Positions 53,961 to 63,199 of a stretch of DNA of 64,000 nucleotides are shown piece by piece. This DNA comes from Sulfitobacter sp. GTDB lineage: Bacteria; Pseudomonadota; Alphaproteobacteria; Rhodobacterales; Rhodobacteraceae. A model generated the notes under the pieces. It had not been told where the DNA came from. It saw only the letters and a program-made list of their open reading frames with translations, and did not search any database. Within the stretch, counting starts at the first letter, position 1. Each line of letters opens with the position of its first letter. A program made the translations under genes and the position numbers. The stretch covers positions 1 to 64,000 of the forward strand of contig JAGXHE010000127.1 in assembly GCA_024636445.1 (NCBI GenBank), given 5' to 3'.

Positions 53961-54928
53961 TCCGCGCGGCCTGCGCCGCACTGACACTCACGCTCGTCGC
54001 AGGGATGCCTGCGGCGGGCGAACCTGTTTTGACGCCCCCGATTGACTGCGATCTGGGGGGCGACTGTTTCATGCAGCAATATGTCGATCACGATTCCGGC
54101 GCGGGCGCGTATGATTACCACTGCGCCCCACTAAGCTATGACGGGCACAAAGGCACCGACTTTGGCCTGCGCACCCTGCAACAGATGCAGTCCGGCGTGA
54201 ACGTGTTGGCCAGCGCCCCCGGCACCGTCAAGGGCGTGCGTGACGGCATGGCCGACCGCAGCTATTCCGACGCGAATTCCGCCGAGATCGAAGGGCGCGA
54301 CTGCGGCAACGGTGTGGTCATCGATCATGGCGACGGTTGGGAAACCCAATACTGCCACATGAAAGAAAACAGCCTGGGCGTGCGGGTGGGCGATGAGGTC
54401 GCACGTGGCAGTGTTCTGGGCGAAGTCGGCATCAGCGGGCGCGCACAGTTTCCGCACGTGCACCTCAGCCTGCGCCATAACGGCAAGACCATCGACCCGT
54501 TCGACCCCGATGGCACCGTCGAATGTGGCACGCCCGACCCCGAAACCATGTGGCAGGACCCGCCGCCCTACCGGCCCGGCGGCATCCTTGATGTCGGGTT
54601 CTCTGACGGTATCCCGCAATATTCGGACGTCAAATCAGGCCGCGCGGCCGAACCGTCGCTGCCGGGCAATGCGCCTGCCCTCGTGGTCTACGGCTATGCG
54701 TTCGGCAGCCAGAAGGGTGATGCATTGCGCCTGGTGCTGACCGGACCCGAGGGCACCGTCGTCGATCAGACCGAGATACTGGAAAAACAGCAGGCGCAGT
54801 TCTTTCGCGCAGTCGGCAAACGGCGCAGAGCCGCGGCATGGCCCACCGGCACCTATTCGGGCACCGTCACGCTGTCGCGGCAAGGCCGCGAGATCGACAG
54901 ACGCGACGCCAGCACCACAGTACGCTAG
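53957..54928 (+). CDS. M23 family metallopeptidase (LytM/peptidoglycan endopeptidase-like)
   Basis: Signal peptide; 'SYDGHKGTDFGLRT' and 'FPHVHLSLRHNGKTIDPF'; ATGA overlap with clpA. Confidence 0.92.
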   Translation: MIRAACAALTLTLVAGMPAAGEPVLTPPIDCDLGGDCFMQQYVDHDSGAGAYDYHCAPLSYDGHKGTDFGLRTLQQMQSGVNVLASAPGTVKGVRDGMADRSYSDANSAEIEGRDCGNGVVIDHGDGWETQYCHMKENSLGVRVGDEVARGSVLGEVGISGRAQFPHVHLSLRHNGKTIDPFDPDGTVECGTPDPETMWQDPPPYRPGGILDVGFSDGIPQYSDVKSGRAAEPSLPGNAPALVVYGYAFGSQKGDALRLVLTGPEGTVVDQTEILEKQQAQFFRAVGKRRRAAAWPTGTYSGTVTLSRQGREIDRRDASTTVR

Positions 54929-54973
54929 GGCATCGTGCGTTAGGGCATTGCGAACAATCGCGGGGGCCAGCCG

Positions 54974-57037
54974 CTATCTCTCGGTAAACTTCAACTCGAT
55001 CCGTCGGTTCTGCGCGCGCGCGTCCTCGGTGTCGGCAGTGTTCACCGGCTGGTATTGCCCGAACCCGTTGGCCGACAGACGATCCGGCGGAATAGCCAGG
55101 AAGTTCACCATATATTTGACCACCGACAGCGCGCGCGCCTGGCTGAGTTCCCAGTTGTCCGCAAAGGCGCCCTGCCCTGACAGCGGCACGTCGTCGGTGT
55201 GCCCGTCAACGCGGATTACCCAATTGATCTCGGGCGGAATCTCACTGATCACGCTGCGCAGGATCGTGGCGATCTTGGCGATCTCGCGCTGACCGTCGAC
55301 AGAGATTTCAGCGGCACCGGGCGGGAACAGCACCTCGGAGGAAAACACAAAGCGGTCGCCCTCGATCCGCACACCTTCCTGATTGCCCAGAACGTCACGC
55401 AGACGCCCAAAGAATTCCGAGCGGTATTTCTCGAGATCCTGCGCCGCCGATTCCAGCCGCTTGCGCTCTTCTTCTTCCAGAATGCGGCGGCGGCGTTCCT
55501 CTGCGGCCACACGGGCCAGGGCCGTGTTCAGATCCTGCCCCAGCGACAACAGTTCGACCTGCGCCGCCTCATCGCGGGATTTTGCGCCGTCCAACAACGC
55601 CTGCAACTGCCCCAACTGGGATCGCAAGGCCGCGACCTGCTGGTTCAGCACCTCGGTCTGACGCTGGGCTGCGGCGGTTCTTTGCTCTTCCTCAGCCAGT
55701 TTCTCGCGCGCGGTCTGAAGCAAGGCGGCGCGGCGTTCGACATCTGTCATGGTCTCGTCGATCGTGTTTTCAGCGGCCAGTTTCGCAGCCAATGCTGCCG
55801 CCAGCCGCGCGCGCACTTCCTCGGCGTCGGCGTTGAACGTCTCGGCCTGGGTCTCGGCAGCCAGCTTCGCCGCCAATGCCGCCTGCAACCGGGTGCGCAA
55901 ATCGGCGGTCTGCGATTGCGCCTCGGCTGCGACGTCTGTTTGCGCCTGAACGTCTGCCAAAGCGGCGGCCAGTCGTGCGCGCAGATCCTGCGTCTCGGCG
56001 CTGCCTGCGTCGATGGTCGCCGTGGCCACATCCAACTGCCCTTGCAATGCAGCAAGCTGAACTTCGAGCGCCTCTTTCTCCGTGGCCAGTGCCTGCCTCT
56101 GGTCGGCCAATTCCTGTACCGTGCTGTCAGCGCCCTCGGCCTGGCTTTGCAGCGTGTCGACCTGCAACAAGGCCGCAACCAGTTGCATGTCCAGATCCGC
56201 CTCTGCGGCCCGTGCGGCCGCAAGCAGGGTCAGCGTTTCTTCCGCCTGCCTGCGCTGTGCCTCAAGCGCGAGTGTCATCGAGGTCAGTTCGGCATCCGCA
56301 GTCTCAAGCCGTTCGCGCAACATTCTAGCTGCCACAGCCTCGGCCAGCCGTGCGGCCTCTTGCTCGCTCAGTGCCGCCTGGGTCTCGTCCAGTTGCGTGT
56401 CCAGAGCGGCCAATTGCCCCTCGGCGTCGGCGTTCCGGGCGCGCAGATCGGCGACCAATGCATCCAGCGCCTCACGCCGCGCGGCAGCCAGACGCGCCGC
56501 CTCGGTGCCTGCGTCGATCTCGTCGCGGGCCTGGGCGAGGGCAAGGTTCAGCGCCTCTTGTTCGGACAGCATCCGCGTCTGGTCGGCCTGTAAATCGGCC
56601 ACTTCCGCCTGCGCCTGATCGCGGTCCGCCAACAGCGCCGCCACCTGCGCCTCGAAACTGGTAATCTGGGTTTGCGCTGCCGACAGCGCGCTGGCCTGCG
56701 CATCACGTTGCTGGGTCAGCGACGAGATCAACGCCGCCTGATCGGACACCTCTTGCTGCGCATCGCTAAGCGTCGCCGACAAGGCAGACAGCCGCGCATC
56801 CAGCCGGGTGCCGCGCTGCTCTTCCAGCCCCAAAGCCTGCGCAAGGGCCGCGACCTCACCGGCAAGCTGGTCCAGTTCGCTTTCCTGACCCGAGATGGTT
56901 TCGCGCAGTACGTATTGCACGACCATAAAGATGGTCAGCACAAACATCAAAACCAGCAGCAGCCCGGTCATCGCGTCGACAAAACCGGGCCAGATTGCCC
57001 CCTGAAAACGTGATCCGGTGCGCCGCGACAGCGCCAT
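54974..57037 (-). CDS. OmpA-family peptidoglycan-binding protein with long periplasmic coiled coil (MotB/ZorB-like topology)
   Basis: Single N-terminal TM 'WPGFVDAMTGLLLVLMFVLTIFMVVQYVL', about 480 aa Ala/Gln/Glu-rich coiled coil, C-terminal OmpA 'INWVIRVDGHTDDVPLSG...NWELSQARALSVVKYMVNFLAIPPDRLSANGFGQYQPV'. Confidence 0.9.
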   Translation of the reverse strand: MALSRRTGSRFQGAIWPGFVDAMTGLLLVLMFVLTIFMVVQYVLRETISGQESELDQLAGEVAALAQALGLEEQRGTRLDARLSALSATLSDAQQEVSDQAALISSLTQQRDAQASALSAAQTQITSFEAQVAALLADRDQAQAEVADLQADQTRMLSEQEALNLALAQARDEIDAGTEAARLAAARREALDALVADLRARNADAEGQLAALDTQLDETQAALSEQEAARLAEAVAARMLRERLETADAELTSMTLALEAQRRQAEETLTLLAAARAAEADLDMQLVAALLQVDTLQSQAEGADSTVQELADQRQALATEKEALEVQLAALQGQLDVATATIDAGSAETQDLRARLAAALADVQAQTDVAAEAQSQTADLRTRLQAALAAKLAAETQAETFNADAEEVRARLAAALAAKLAAENTIDETMTDVERRAALLQTAREKLAEEEQRTAAAQRQTEVLNQQVAALRSQLGQLQALLDGAKSRDEAAQVELLSLGQDLNTALARVAAEERRRRILEEEERKRLESAAQDLEKYRSEFFGRLRDVLGNQEGVRIEGDRFVFSSEVLFPPGAAEISVDGQREIAKIATILRSVISEIPPEINWVIRVDGHTDDVPLSGQGAFADNWELSQARALSVVKYMVNFLAIPPDRLSANGFGQYQPVNTADTEDARAQNRRIELKFTER

Positions 57038-58290
57038 CAGCCGTCCCCTTTGATGTCACTTGTTCGCGCTTGGGACATGCGCGCGCTACCGGCCCGACCT
57101 GACCCGCGCGATTGCAGCAGCGCGTCGGTCAGACCGGCGATATCGGTGCGCAACTCGGCCAGGCTTTCTTGTCTGCCCGCGGAGATTTCTTCCAGAATGC
57201 GCAGCATCTGCACATCGATCGACCGCAGACGCATCCGGCTTTCGGCGTCGATCCCGTCACCTGATCCTTGGGTCTCGAAATGCGCGATCAGCCGTTCCTG
57301 CCCGGCGGCAACACGTTCCAGCGCCGAATGTTCGGGATCGCCACGCTGCATCTGGCGTGTCATGCCCGTGATCGCATCCGCCAGCGTGCCCAGTTTTTCG
57401 TCCACGACCGTGCGCGAAATATCGGATTGCACGAACATCTGTTGCAGCGCATCCATCTGCTCGGCCAGATGGTCGATCACACCCGCCATCACAGGCGCGT
57501 CGCCTGCCGCCTCATCGCCCGAGGCAAAGCTGACGCGGGTGATCGAGCTGAGCCATTCTTCCAATTCACGGTAAAACCGGTTTTGCCCGTGCCCTGCGAA
57601 AAGCTCAAGCAGGCCCACTATCAACGACCCGGCCAGACCCAGCAGCGAAGAGCCAAAGGCCACGCCCATGCCGCTCAGCTGTGAATCGAGCCCGTCCATC
57701 AGGCGGCCGAACACGTCCACGCCCGCATCGCCATCTTGCGGTGCAAGGCTGCGGATTGTATCGACCAGCGCGGGCACTGTGGTCGCCAGACCGTAGAATG
57801 TGCCCAAAAGTCCCAAGAAAATCAAAAGGTTGACGATATACCGCGTGATCTCGCGCGCCTCGTCGATGCGGGTGGCGACCGAGTCCAGAATAGACCGCGT
57901 GGAGGTCGCCGAAACCTGCATCCGCGCGCCGCGCGTCCGCAAGAGCGATGCCAGTGGCGCCAGAAGCTGCGGCGGCTTGTTGTCGCTTTCCAGCGTTTCG
58001 GCGGCAAAGCTTTCGATCCAGTGCACAGAACCGATCAGTTGCAGCACCTGCCAGAAACAGGCCACAACGCCGATCAGGAACACAAAGAAGATAAAGCCGT
58101 TCAGATAGGGGTTGGCTTCGAACACCGGCAGCACGCTGGGCGCCGCGACGAACACCATCGCAGCACTCAGGGCGATCACCACCAGCATCAGTGCGATCTG
58201 CCGCACCGGTTGGGAGAATTGTGGCCGCGCTTCGCGGTCCATTTGCGACATGCGCCCGGGTCCTTGCCCTATCATACTGCTCTGCAGCAA
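57037..58290 (-). CDS. MotA/TolQ/ExbB-family proton channel protein
   Basis: 'YIVNLLIFLGLLGTFYGLATTVPALVDTIRSL...QLSGMGVAFGSSLLGLAGSLIVGLLELFAGHGQNRFYRELEEWLSS'; overlaps the OmpA-family gene by 1 nt. Confidence 0.9.
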   Translation of the reverse strand: MLQSSMIGQGPGRMSQMDREARPQFSQPVRQIALMLVVIALSAAMVFVAAPSVLPVFEANPYLNGFIFFVFLIGVVACFWQVLQLIGSVHWIESFAAETLESDNKPPQLLAPLASLLRTRGARMQVSATSTRSILDSVATRIDEAREITRYIVNLLIFLGLLGTFYGLATTVPALVDTIRSLAPQDGDAGVDVFGRLMDGLDSQLSGMGVAFGSSLLGLAGSLIVGLLELFAGHGQNRFYRELEEWLSSITRVSFASGDEAAGDAPVMAGVIDHLAEQMDALQQMFVQSDISRTVVDEKLGTLADAITGMTRQMQRGDPEHSALERVAAGQERLIAHFETQGSGDGIDAESRMRLRSIDVQMLRILEEISAGRQESLAELRTDIAGLTDALLQSRGSGRAGSARMSQARTSDIKGDG

Positions 58291-58323
58291 CGATAACGAA
58301 TTATTGCGATCAAGGCCAAGGGA

Positions 58324-58854
58324 TTATGCACAGATTGCCCGCACACGCGCCGCCAGCCAGTCCAAATCGGCGTCTTGCAGGCCAATCTGGTTCAAATGAT
58401 CGGCAGTATTGAACAAATACTCGGTATTCGGGCCGCGTCCGCCCACTGCCCTGGCGATGATCTGCGCCTGCTCTTCCAGCGGCAGGCCACCGCAATACTG
58501 TTCGTGCTCGGCATCAATGATATAGGCCACGGCATCCACGACGCGCCCGTCCACCAGCTGCAAAGGCACGGTCGCCTCGTAATAGGCAGACGAGATCAAC
58601 TCGCGGGCGCGCAGATAGTCCAGCGTCGCCTCTTCCTCACCTCCGGCCACGGCCATCGCAATGCCTTCGCAAGAGGCAGGTGGCACCGCATCCAGCGCCA
58701 GCACCAGACCCGGCTCCTCGACAGAGCCACGATGATGGATCGAGCGCATGCAAAACGACCGCTGATAACCTTTGAGGCGCGCCACGACGCGATCTTCCAC
58801 CCGAAAACCGGGGTTCCAAAGCAAACTGCCATATCCGAACACCCACATCGTCAT
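58324..58854 (-). CDS. gamma-glutamylcyclotransferase (ChaC-like)
   Basis: 'MWVFGYGSLLWNPGFRVEDRVVARLKGYQRSFCMRSIHHRGSVEEPGLVLAL'. Confidence 0.93.
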   Translation of the reverse strand: MTMWVFGYGSLLWNPGFRVEDRVVARLKGYQRSFCMRSIHHRGSVEEPGLVLALDAVPPASCEGIAMAVAGGEEEATLDYLRARELISSAYYEATVPLQLVDGRVVDAVAYIIDAEHEQYCGGLPLEEQAQIIARAVGGRGPNTEYLFNTADHLNQIGLQDADLDWLAARVRAICA

Positions 58855-58955
58855 CGCGTGCCGCTCCTTCATTTACCACTTTGCGCGGTGGTAAAGCCGA
58901 TTTGAGCTGATTTTGAAAGGCCCGCGATACGAGGATTGATGTGGCGGAACCCAGA

Positions 58956-58996
58956 TTTCTTTTGGCTTTAAATATCCCCGGCGGCAAAGCCGCCGG
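58956..58996 (+). repeat. intergenic hairpin repeat family 2, copy E
   Basis: TTTCTTTTGGCTTTAAATATCCCCGGCGGCAAAGCCGCCGG. Confidence 0.55.
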
Positions 58997-59000
58997 AACT

Positions 59001-59798
59001 CTAACGACAGTAAGATCCGTTGCGATAGCGGGCCGTGTCAAAGTGGAAGTGGTCGCGGTGGAACCGGTCGGAATCGGGCCCCAGAACCGTTCCGAACGGC
59101 CCGCACGCGCCTGCGTGCATGGTGCGCAGCGCAGCGCCATAGCGTGGGGCATTCCACCCTTCCAAAACGCTGACCACCTGCCCGTTGCTAAGCTGAAACC
59201 CCGAAATGTCGATCGCGCGGCCCCTGCCGTGCTCGGAGACCTTTGCGCCGGACTGGTTGTTGCGGGTCCGGCAGGTGTAATGCGCGGCGACGCGGTAAGC
59301 GGTGAGCCCGCCAAGTCGTGCCATCGCAGGTTTCGCGCTGCGGTCAGTCCATGTTTTCAATGCTTGGGCCGTGGCGCAGTCCATCACCGCCTCTTGGCTA
59401 AGCGCTATGCCCGACACCGAGCGCAGCTTGATCGCCTCGTCGATACCACAAGCCCCAATGGGTCCGGGAACCGGGCCGACATAGCTGCCTTGAAGGTCGG
59501 CATCACCGCATACCGACCCTTGGGCACGCTTGCGTTTTTTCGCCATCGCCTTCTGCTCCAGCGTCCTTGGCCGTACAAAGGGGCGCAGCACCGATTTGGG
59601 GCCGGTGAATGTCGCCGCCGAGGCCAGATGCACAGCGCTTTGGTCGGGTTGCAGCAGGGTGACCCCCGATGGGGAAAATGCAGCTTTCGCAACCACTTCG
59701 TTGACACGCGAGACCGGCCGCAGGGAACTTTCCGGCGCAGTCGCTGCCGCAGTGGTTGCCACGCCTAGGGCGATGAGAAGAACCAGAGCCACCTTCAT
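59001..59798 (-). CDS. extensin family protein
   Basis: 'LQGSYVGPVPGPIGACGIDEAIKLRSVSG...YTCRTRNNQSGAKVSEHGRGRAIDISGFQLSNGQVVSVL...HRDHFHFD'. Confidence 0.93.
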   Translation of the reverse strand: MKVALVLLIALGVATTAAATAPESSLRPVSRVNEVVAKAAFSPSGVTLLQPDQSAVHLASAATFTGPKSVLRPFVRPRTLEQKAMAKKRKRAQGSVCGDADLQGSYVGPVPGPIGACGIDEAIKLRSVSGIALSQEAVMDCATAQALKTWTDRSAKPAMARLGGLTAYRVAAHYTCRTRNNQSGAKVSEHGRGRAIDISGFQLSNGQVVSVLEGWNAPRYGAALRTMHAGACGPFGTVLGPDSDRFHRDHFHFDTARYRNGSYCR

Positions 59799-60736
59799 GT
59801 CGCCTCCTTGCGCGACGAGCGGCCAAAGTCCGGGGCATCGGTGTCCTGTCCCGCCTCGATGATACTGCGGCGGATCGCGCGGGTGCGGGTGAAGTATTCG
59901 AACAGATGATCGCCGTCGCCGGTACGGATGGCGCGTTGCAGGGCGAACAGTTCTTCGGTGAAACGGCCCAGAATCTCCAGCGTCGCGTCCTTGTTGGTCA
60001 GGAACACGTCGCGCCACATGGTCGGGTCCGAGGCCGCGATGCGGGTAAAGTCGCGAAAGCCTGCGGCGGAATATTTGATGACTTCGCCATCGGTCACACG
60101 GCCCAGATCATCGGCCACGCCGACCATCGTATATGCGATCAGGTGCGGCGTGTGCGAGGTGACGGCCAGCACCAGATCGTGGTGGTCGGCGTCCATTTCT
60201 TCGACGTTTGCGCCCAGACCTTCCCACAAGGCGCGCAGTCGTGCGGTCGCTGCGGGGTCGGTGCCCTCGACCGGCACCAGCAGGCACCAGCGGTTGTCGA
60301 ACAGCGTCGCGAACCCCGATTCCGGGCCCGAATGTTCGGTCCCTGCCAGCGGGTGGCCGGGGATGAAATGCACGCCCTCGGGCAGCAGCGGGCCGACGCT
60401 GTTGATCACATCGCGCTTGACCGAACCCACATCGGTGACCGTCGCACCCTGCGCCAGATGCGGTGCGATCTCGGCGGCGACCGAAGCCATAGCCCCCACG
60501 GGCACCGCCAGCACCACCAGATCGGCGCCCGCCACGGCTTCTGCGGCAGTGTCGCAGACGCGGTCGGTCAGTCCAATGCGGCGCGCGGTATCGCGGGTCG
60601 CCTGGCTGCGCGCATAGCCTGTGACTTCGCCCGCCAGACCACCGCGCTGGAGCGCCCAATACATCGACGAGGCAATCAGCCCCAGACCGATCAGCGCAAT
60701 GCGGTTGTAGACAGGAGGCGTCGCGGGTGCGGTCAT
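59795..60736 (-). CDS. tyrA: prephenate/arogenate dehydrogenase family protein
   Basis: '[22 protein letters not shown]', '[12 protein letters not shown]', '[32 protein letters not shown]'. Confidence 0.95.
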   Translation of the reverse strand: MTAPATPPVYNRIALIGLGLIASSMYWALQRGGLAGEVTGYARSQATRDTARRIGLTDRVCDTAAEAVAGADLVVLAVPVGAMASVAAEIAPHLAQGATVTDVGSVKRDVINSVGPLLPEGVHFIPGHPLAGTEHSGPESGFATLFDNRWCLLVPVEGTDPAATARLRALWEGLGANVEEMDADHHDLVLAVTSHTPHLIAYTMVGVADDLGRVTDGEVIKYSAAGFRDFTRIAASDPTMWRDVFLTNKDATLEILGRFTEELFALQRAIRTGDGDHLFEYFTRTRAIRRSIIEAGQDTDAPDFGRSSRKEAT

Positions 60737-61824
60737 GCGCTTTTGCCTTCCTTGAACTGGCGGACCGCATGGACAACACGGCGGCACGCGCTTTCGTCGC
60801 CGACGGTGACCCGCAGCGCCGCGGGCAGCTTGTAGCCTGCCACCTTGCGCACGATCAGCCCTTGGGCTTGCAACCATGCGTCACAGGCGTTTGCCTCATC
60901 GGCGCTGCCAAATCGGGCCAGCACGAAGTTGGCGTGGCTTACGTCCGACGGCACGCCCAGGGCGGCCAGTCCTTCGGCCAGAATGGTGCGGCAGCGGGCG
61001 TTTTCGCTGCGGCAATGATCGGCGTAGACCGTGTCTCGCACTGCGGCCTCGGCGGTGTCGAGTGCGGCCTGACCTATGTTGAACGGCCCGCGAATGCGGT
61101 TCAGCACGTCAATCACATGCGCAGGGCCATAGCCCCAGCCGATGCGCAGGCCGCCCAACCCGTAAAGCTTGGAAAACGTGCGTGTCATCACGACATTCTG
61201 GCGGCTGTCCACCAGAGCCGCGCCGCCGTCGTAGCCTTCGACGTAGTCGGCATAGGCACCGTCCAGCACCAGAAGCGCCTGTTTGGGCAACCCATCCGCC
61301 AGTCGCGCAATCTCGGCGTCCGAGATCATCGTGCCGGTGGGGTTGTTGGGGTTGGCGATGAACACCAGCCGGGTCTTCTTGTTGCACGCCGCCAGCAGCG
61401 CGTCGATGTCGGTGACGCGGTCGGCTTCCAGCACTTCGACCGGCGTCGCACCTGCTGCCCTGGCAGAGATCGAATACATGCCAAACCCGTGTACCGTGTG
61501 CACAACCTCGGTGCCCGGTCCGGCATAGGCCTGACAGAGGAACGCGATGATCTCATCCGAGCCGTTGCCGCAAATGATCCGCTCTGCGTCCACACCGTGC
61601 ACCTGCCCCAATGCCGCGCGCAGCGATGCGTGGTCGGTGGACGGATAGCGGTGCAACTGGTGCGCCGAACGGCGGAACGCCTCGATGGCCTTGTCGGACG
61701 GTCCCAGCGGGTTTTCGTTCGACGACAGCTTTACCGCGTTTTCAATACCGACCACATGACTGGTACCGCCCACGTATGGGTCGATGGTCATGATGCCGGG
61801 TTGTGGCGCTATGGCTTGGGTCAT
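60733..61824 (-). CDS. hisC: histidinol-phosphate aminotransferase
   Basis: '[22 protein letters not shown]', '[20 protein letters not shown]'. Confidence 0.95.
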   Translation of the reverse strand: MTQAIAPQPGIMTIDPYVGGTSHVVGIENAVKLSSNENPLGPSDKAIEAFRRSAHQLHRYPSTDHASLRAALGQVHGVDAERIICGNGSDEIIAFLCQAYAGPGTEVVHTVHGFGMYSISARAAGATPVEVLEADRVTDIDALLAACNKKTRLVFIANPNNPTGTMISDAEIARLADGLPKQALLVLDGAYADYVEGYDGGAALVDSRQNVVMTRTFSKLYGLGGLRIGWGYGPAHVIDVLNRIRGPFNIGQAALDTAEAAVRDTVYADHCRSENARCRTILAEGLAALGVPSDVSHANFVLARFGSADEANACDAWLQAQGLIVRKVAGYKLPAALRVTVGDESACRRVVHAVRQFKEGKSA

Positions 61825-61949
61825 GGGTTGGCTCCTTCGCCGCATGTTTTAGCGGGGCAATCGCGCCTACGCCATGCCCTTTTGCCTATGCAGAATTTTG
61901 CCAGTGCCTGTGTGTCTTCCTGTCCTTTCTATTGCGCCCTCAGAATACA

Positions 61950-61964
61950 GAACATAAAGTGAAC
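61950..61964 (+). promoter_or_regulatory. putative LexA box upstream of the radical SAM gene
   Basis: GAAC-ATAAAGT-GAAC, exact match to alphaproteobacterial GTTC-N7-GTTC (reverse complement); overlaps candidate -10. Confidence 0.7.
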
Positions 61965-61966
61965 AT

Positions 61967-63199
61967 ATGGTAAAAACACTCTCAGAAAAACTTGCGATTC
62001 TCTCGGATGCCGCCCGCTACGATGCGTCTTGCGCGTCGTCCGGTGGCACAAAGCGCGGCAGCCGCGACGGATCGGGGCTGGGGTCGAACGAAGGATCGGG
62101 GATCTGTCACGCCTATACGCCCGACGGGCGCTGTATCAGTCTGCTCAAAATTCTGATGACGAATTTCTGCATTTACGACTGTGCCTATTGCGTGAACCGC
62201 GTGTCATCCAACACGGTCCGCGCCCGCTTTACCCCCGAAGAAGTCGTCTCGCTGACCATCGAGTTTTATCGCCGCAATTATATCGAGGGGCTGTTTTTGT
62301 CCTCGGGCATCATCCAGTCGCCGGACAAGACAATGGAGGATATGGTACAGATCGCCCGCCTGCTGCGCACCCGCGAGAATTTTCGCGGCTATATCCATCT
62401 CAAGACGATCCCGGATGCCTCGCCCGAACTGATCGCGGCTGCGGGGCTATATGCCGATCGTTTGTCGATCAACGTGGAGTTGCCGACCGAGGCCGCCGTG
62501 GCCGCATATGCGCCCGAGAAAAACCCCGCGACGATCCGCGCGGCGATGCAGGACGTCAAGGAGGGCCGAGCGGCGTCCAAGGAGCGGTCGCACACCGGAA
62601 AACGCCCGCCGAAGTTCGCGCCCGCAGGCCAGTCGACCCAGATGATCGTTGGTGCCGACGGGTCGAACGACGCGACCATTCTGGGGCAGGCCAACAGTCT
62701 TTACGGCAATTTCGGCCTGAAACGGGTGTATTATTCCGCCTTCTCGCCAATCCCTGACAGCAGCGCCAAGCTGCCGCTGGTGCAGCCGCCGCTTGTGCGC
62801 GAACATCGGCTGTATCAGGCGGACTGGCTGCTGCGGTTCTACGGCTTTTCGGTGGACGAGATCACCAGCGTGACACAGGCAGGCAATCTCGATCTGGAGA
62901 TGGACCCGAAGCTGGCGTGGGCCATCGCGCACCGGGGGCTTTTCCCGGTGGACGTGCAAAATGCCCCGCGCGACATGCTGCTGCGCGTGCCCGGTTTCGG
63001 GGTCAAGACGGTCAACCGCATTCTGGGCACCCGACGCCAGCGCGGTCTGCGCTATGCCGACCTGCAACGCATGGGGGCGCTGTTGAAAAAGGCGCGGCCG
63101 TTCATAAGCCTGCGCGACTGGTCGCCGGGAAAGTTGATCGATACCGCCGACCTGCGGGCACGGTTCGCGCCGCCGCCCGAGCAGCTTAGCCTGTTCTGA
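61967..63199 (+). CDS. putative DNA modification/repair radical SAM protein (TIGR03916-like)
   Basis: CX3CX2C in 'TNFCIYDCAYCVNRVSSNTVRARFTPEEV'; C-terminal helix-hairpin-helix 'LLRVPGFGVKTVNRILGTRRQRGLRYADLQRMG'. Confidence 0.92.
   Translation: MVKTLSEKLAILSDAARYDASCASSGGTKRGSRDGSGLGSNEGSGICHAYTPDGRCISLLKILMTNFCIYDCAYCVNRVSSNTVRARFTPEEVVSLTIEFYRRNYIEGLFLSSGIIQSPDKTMEDMVQIARLLRTRENFRGYIHLKTIPDASPELIAAAGLYADRLSINVELPTEAAVAAYAPEKNPATIRAAMQDVKEGRAASKERSHTGKRPPKFAPAGQSTQMIVGADGSNDATILGQANSLYGNFGLKRVYYSAFSPIPDSSAKLPLVQPPLVREHRLYQADWLLRFYGFSVDEITSVTQAGNLDLEMDPKLAWAIAHRGLFPVDVQNAPRDMLLRVPGFGVKTVNRILGTRRQRGLRYADLQRMGALLKKARPFISLRDWSPGKLIDTADLRARFAPPPEQLSLF

Noticed and set aside
55199-56593. 464-aa plus-strand ORF opposite the OmpA coiled-coil gene
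   Set aside because: Cys/Gln/Leu-rich repeat arises from reversing the coiled-coil codon pattern; not a real repeat protein
54974-58290. Zorya anti-phage system (ZorA/ZorB-like pair)
   Set aside because: No ZorC, ZorD or ZorE-like gene adjacent; neighbours are ChaC, extensin and M23; kept only as an unassigned motor pair
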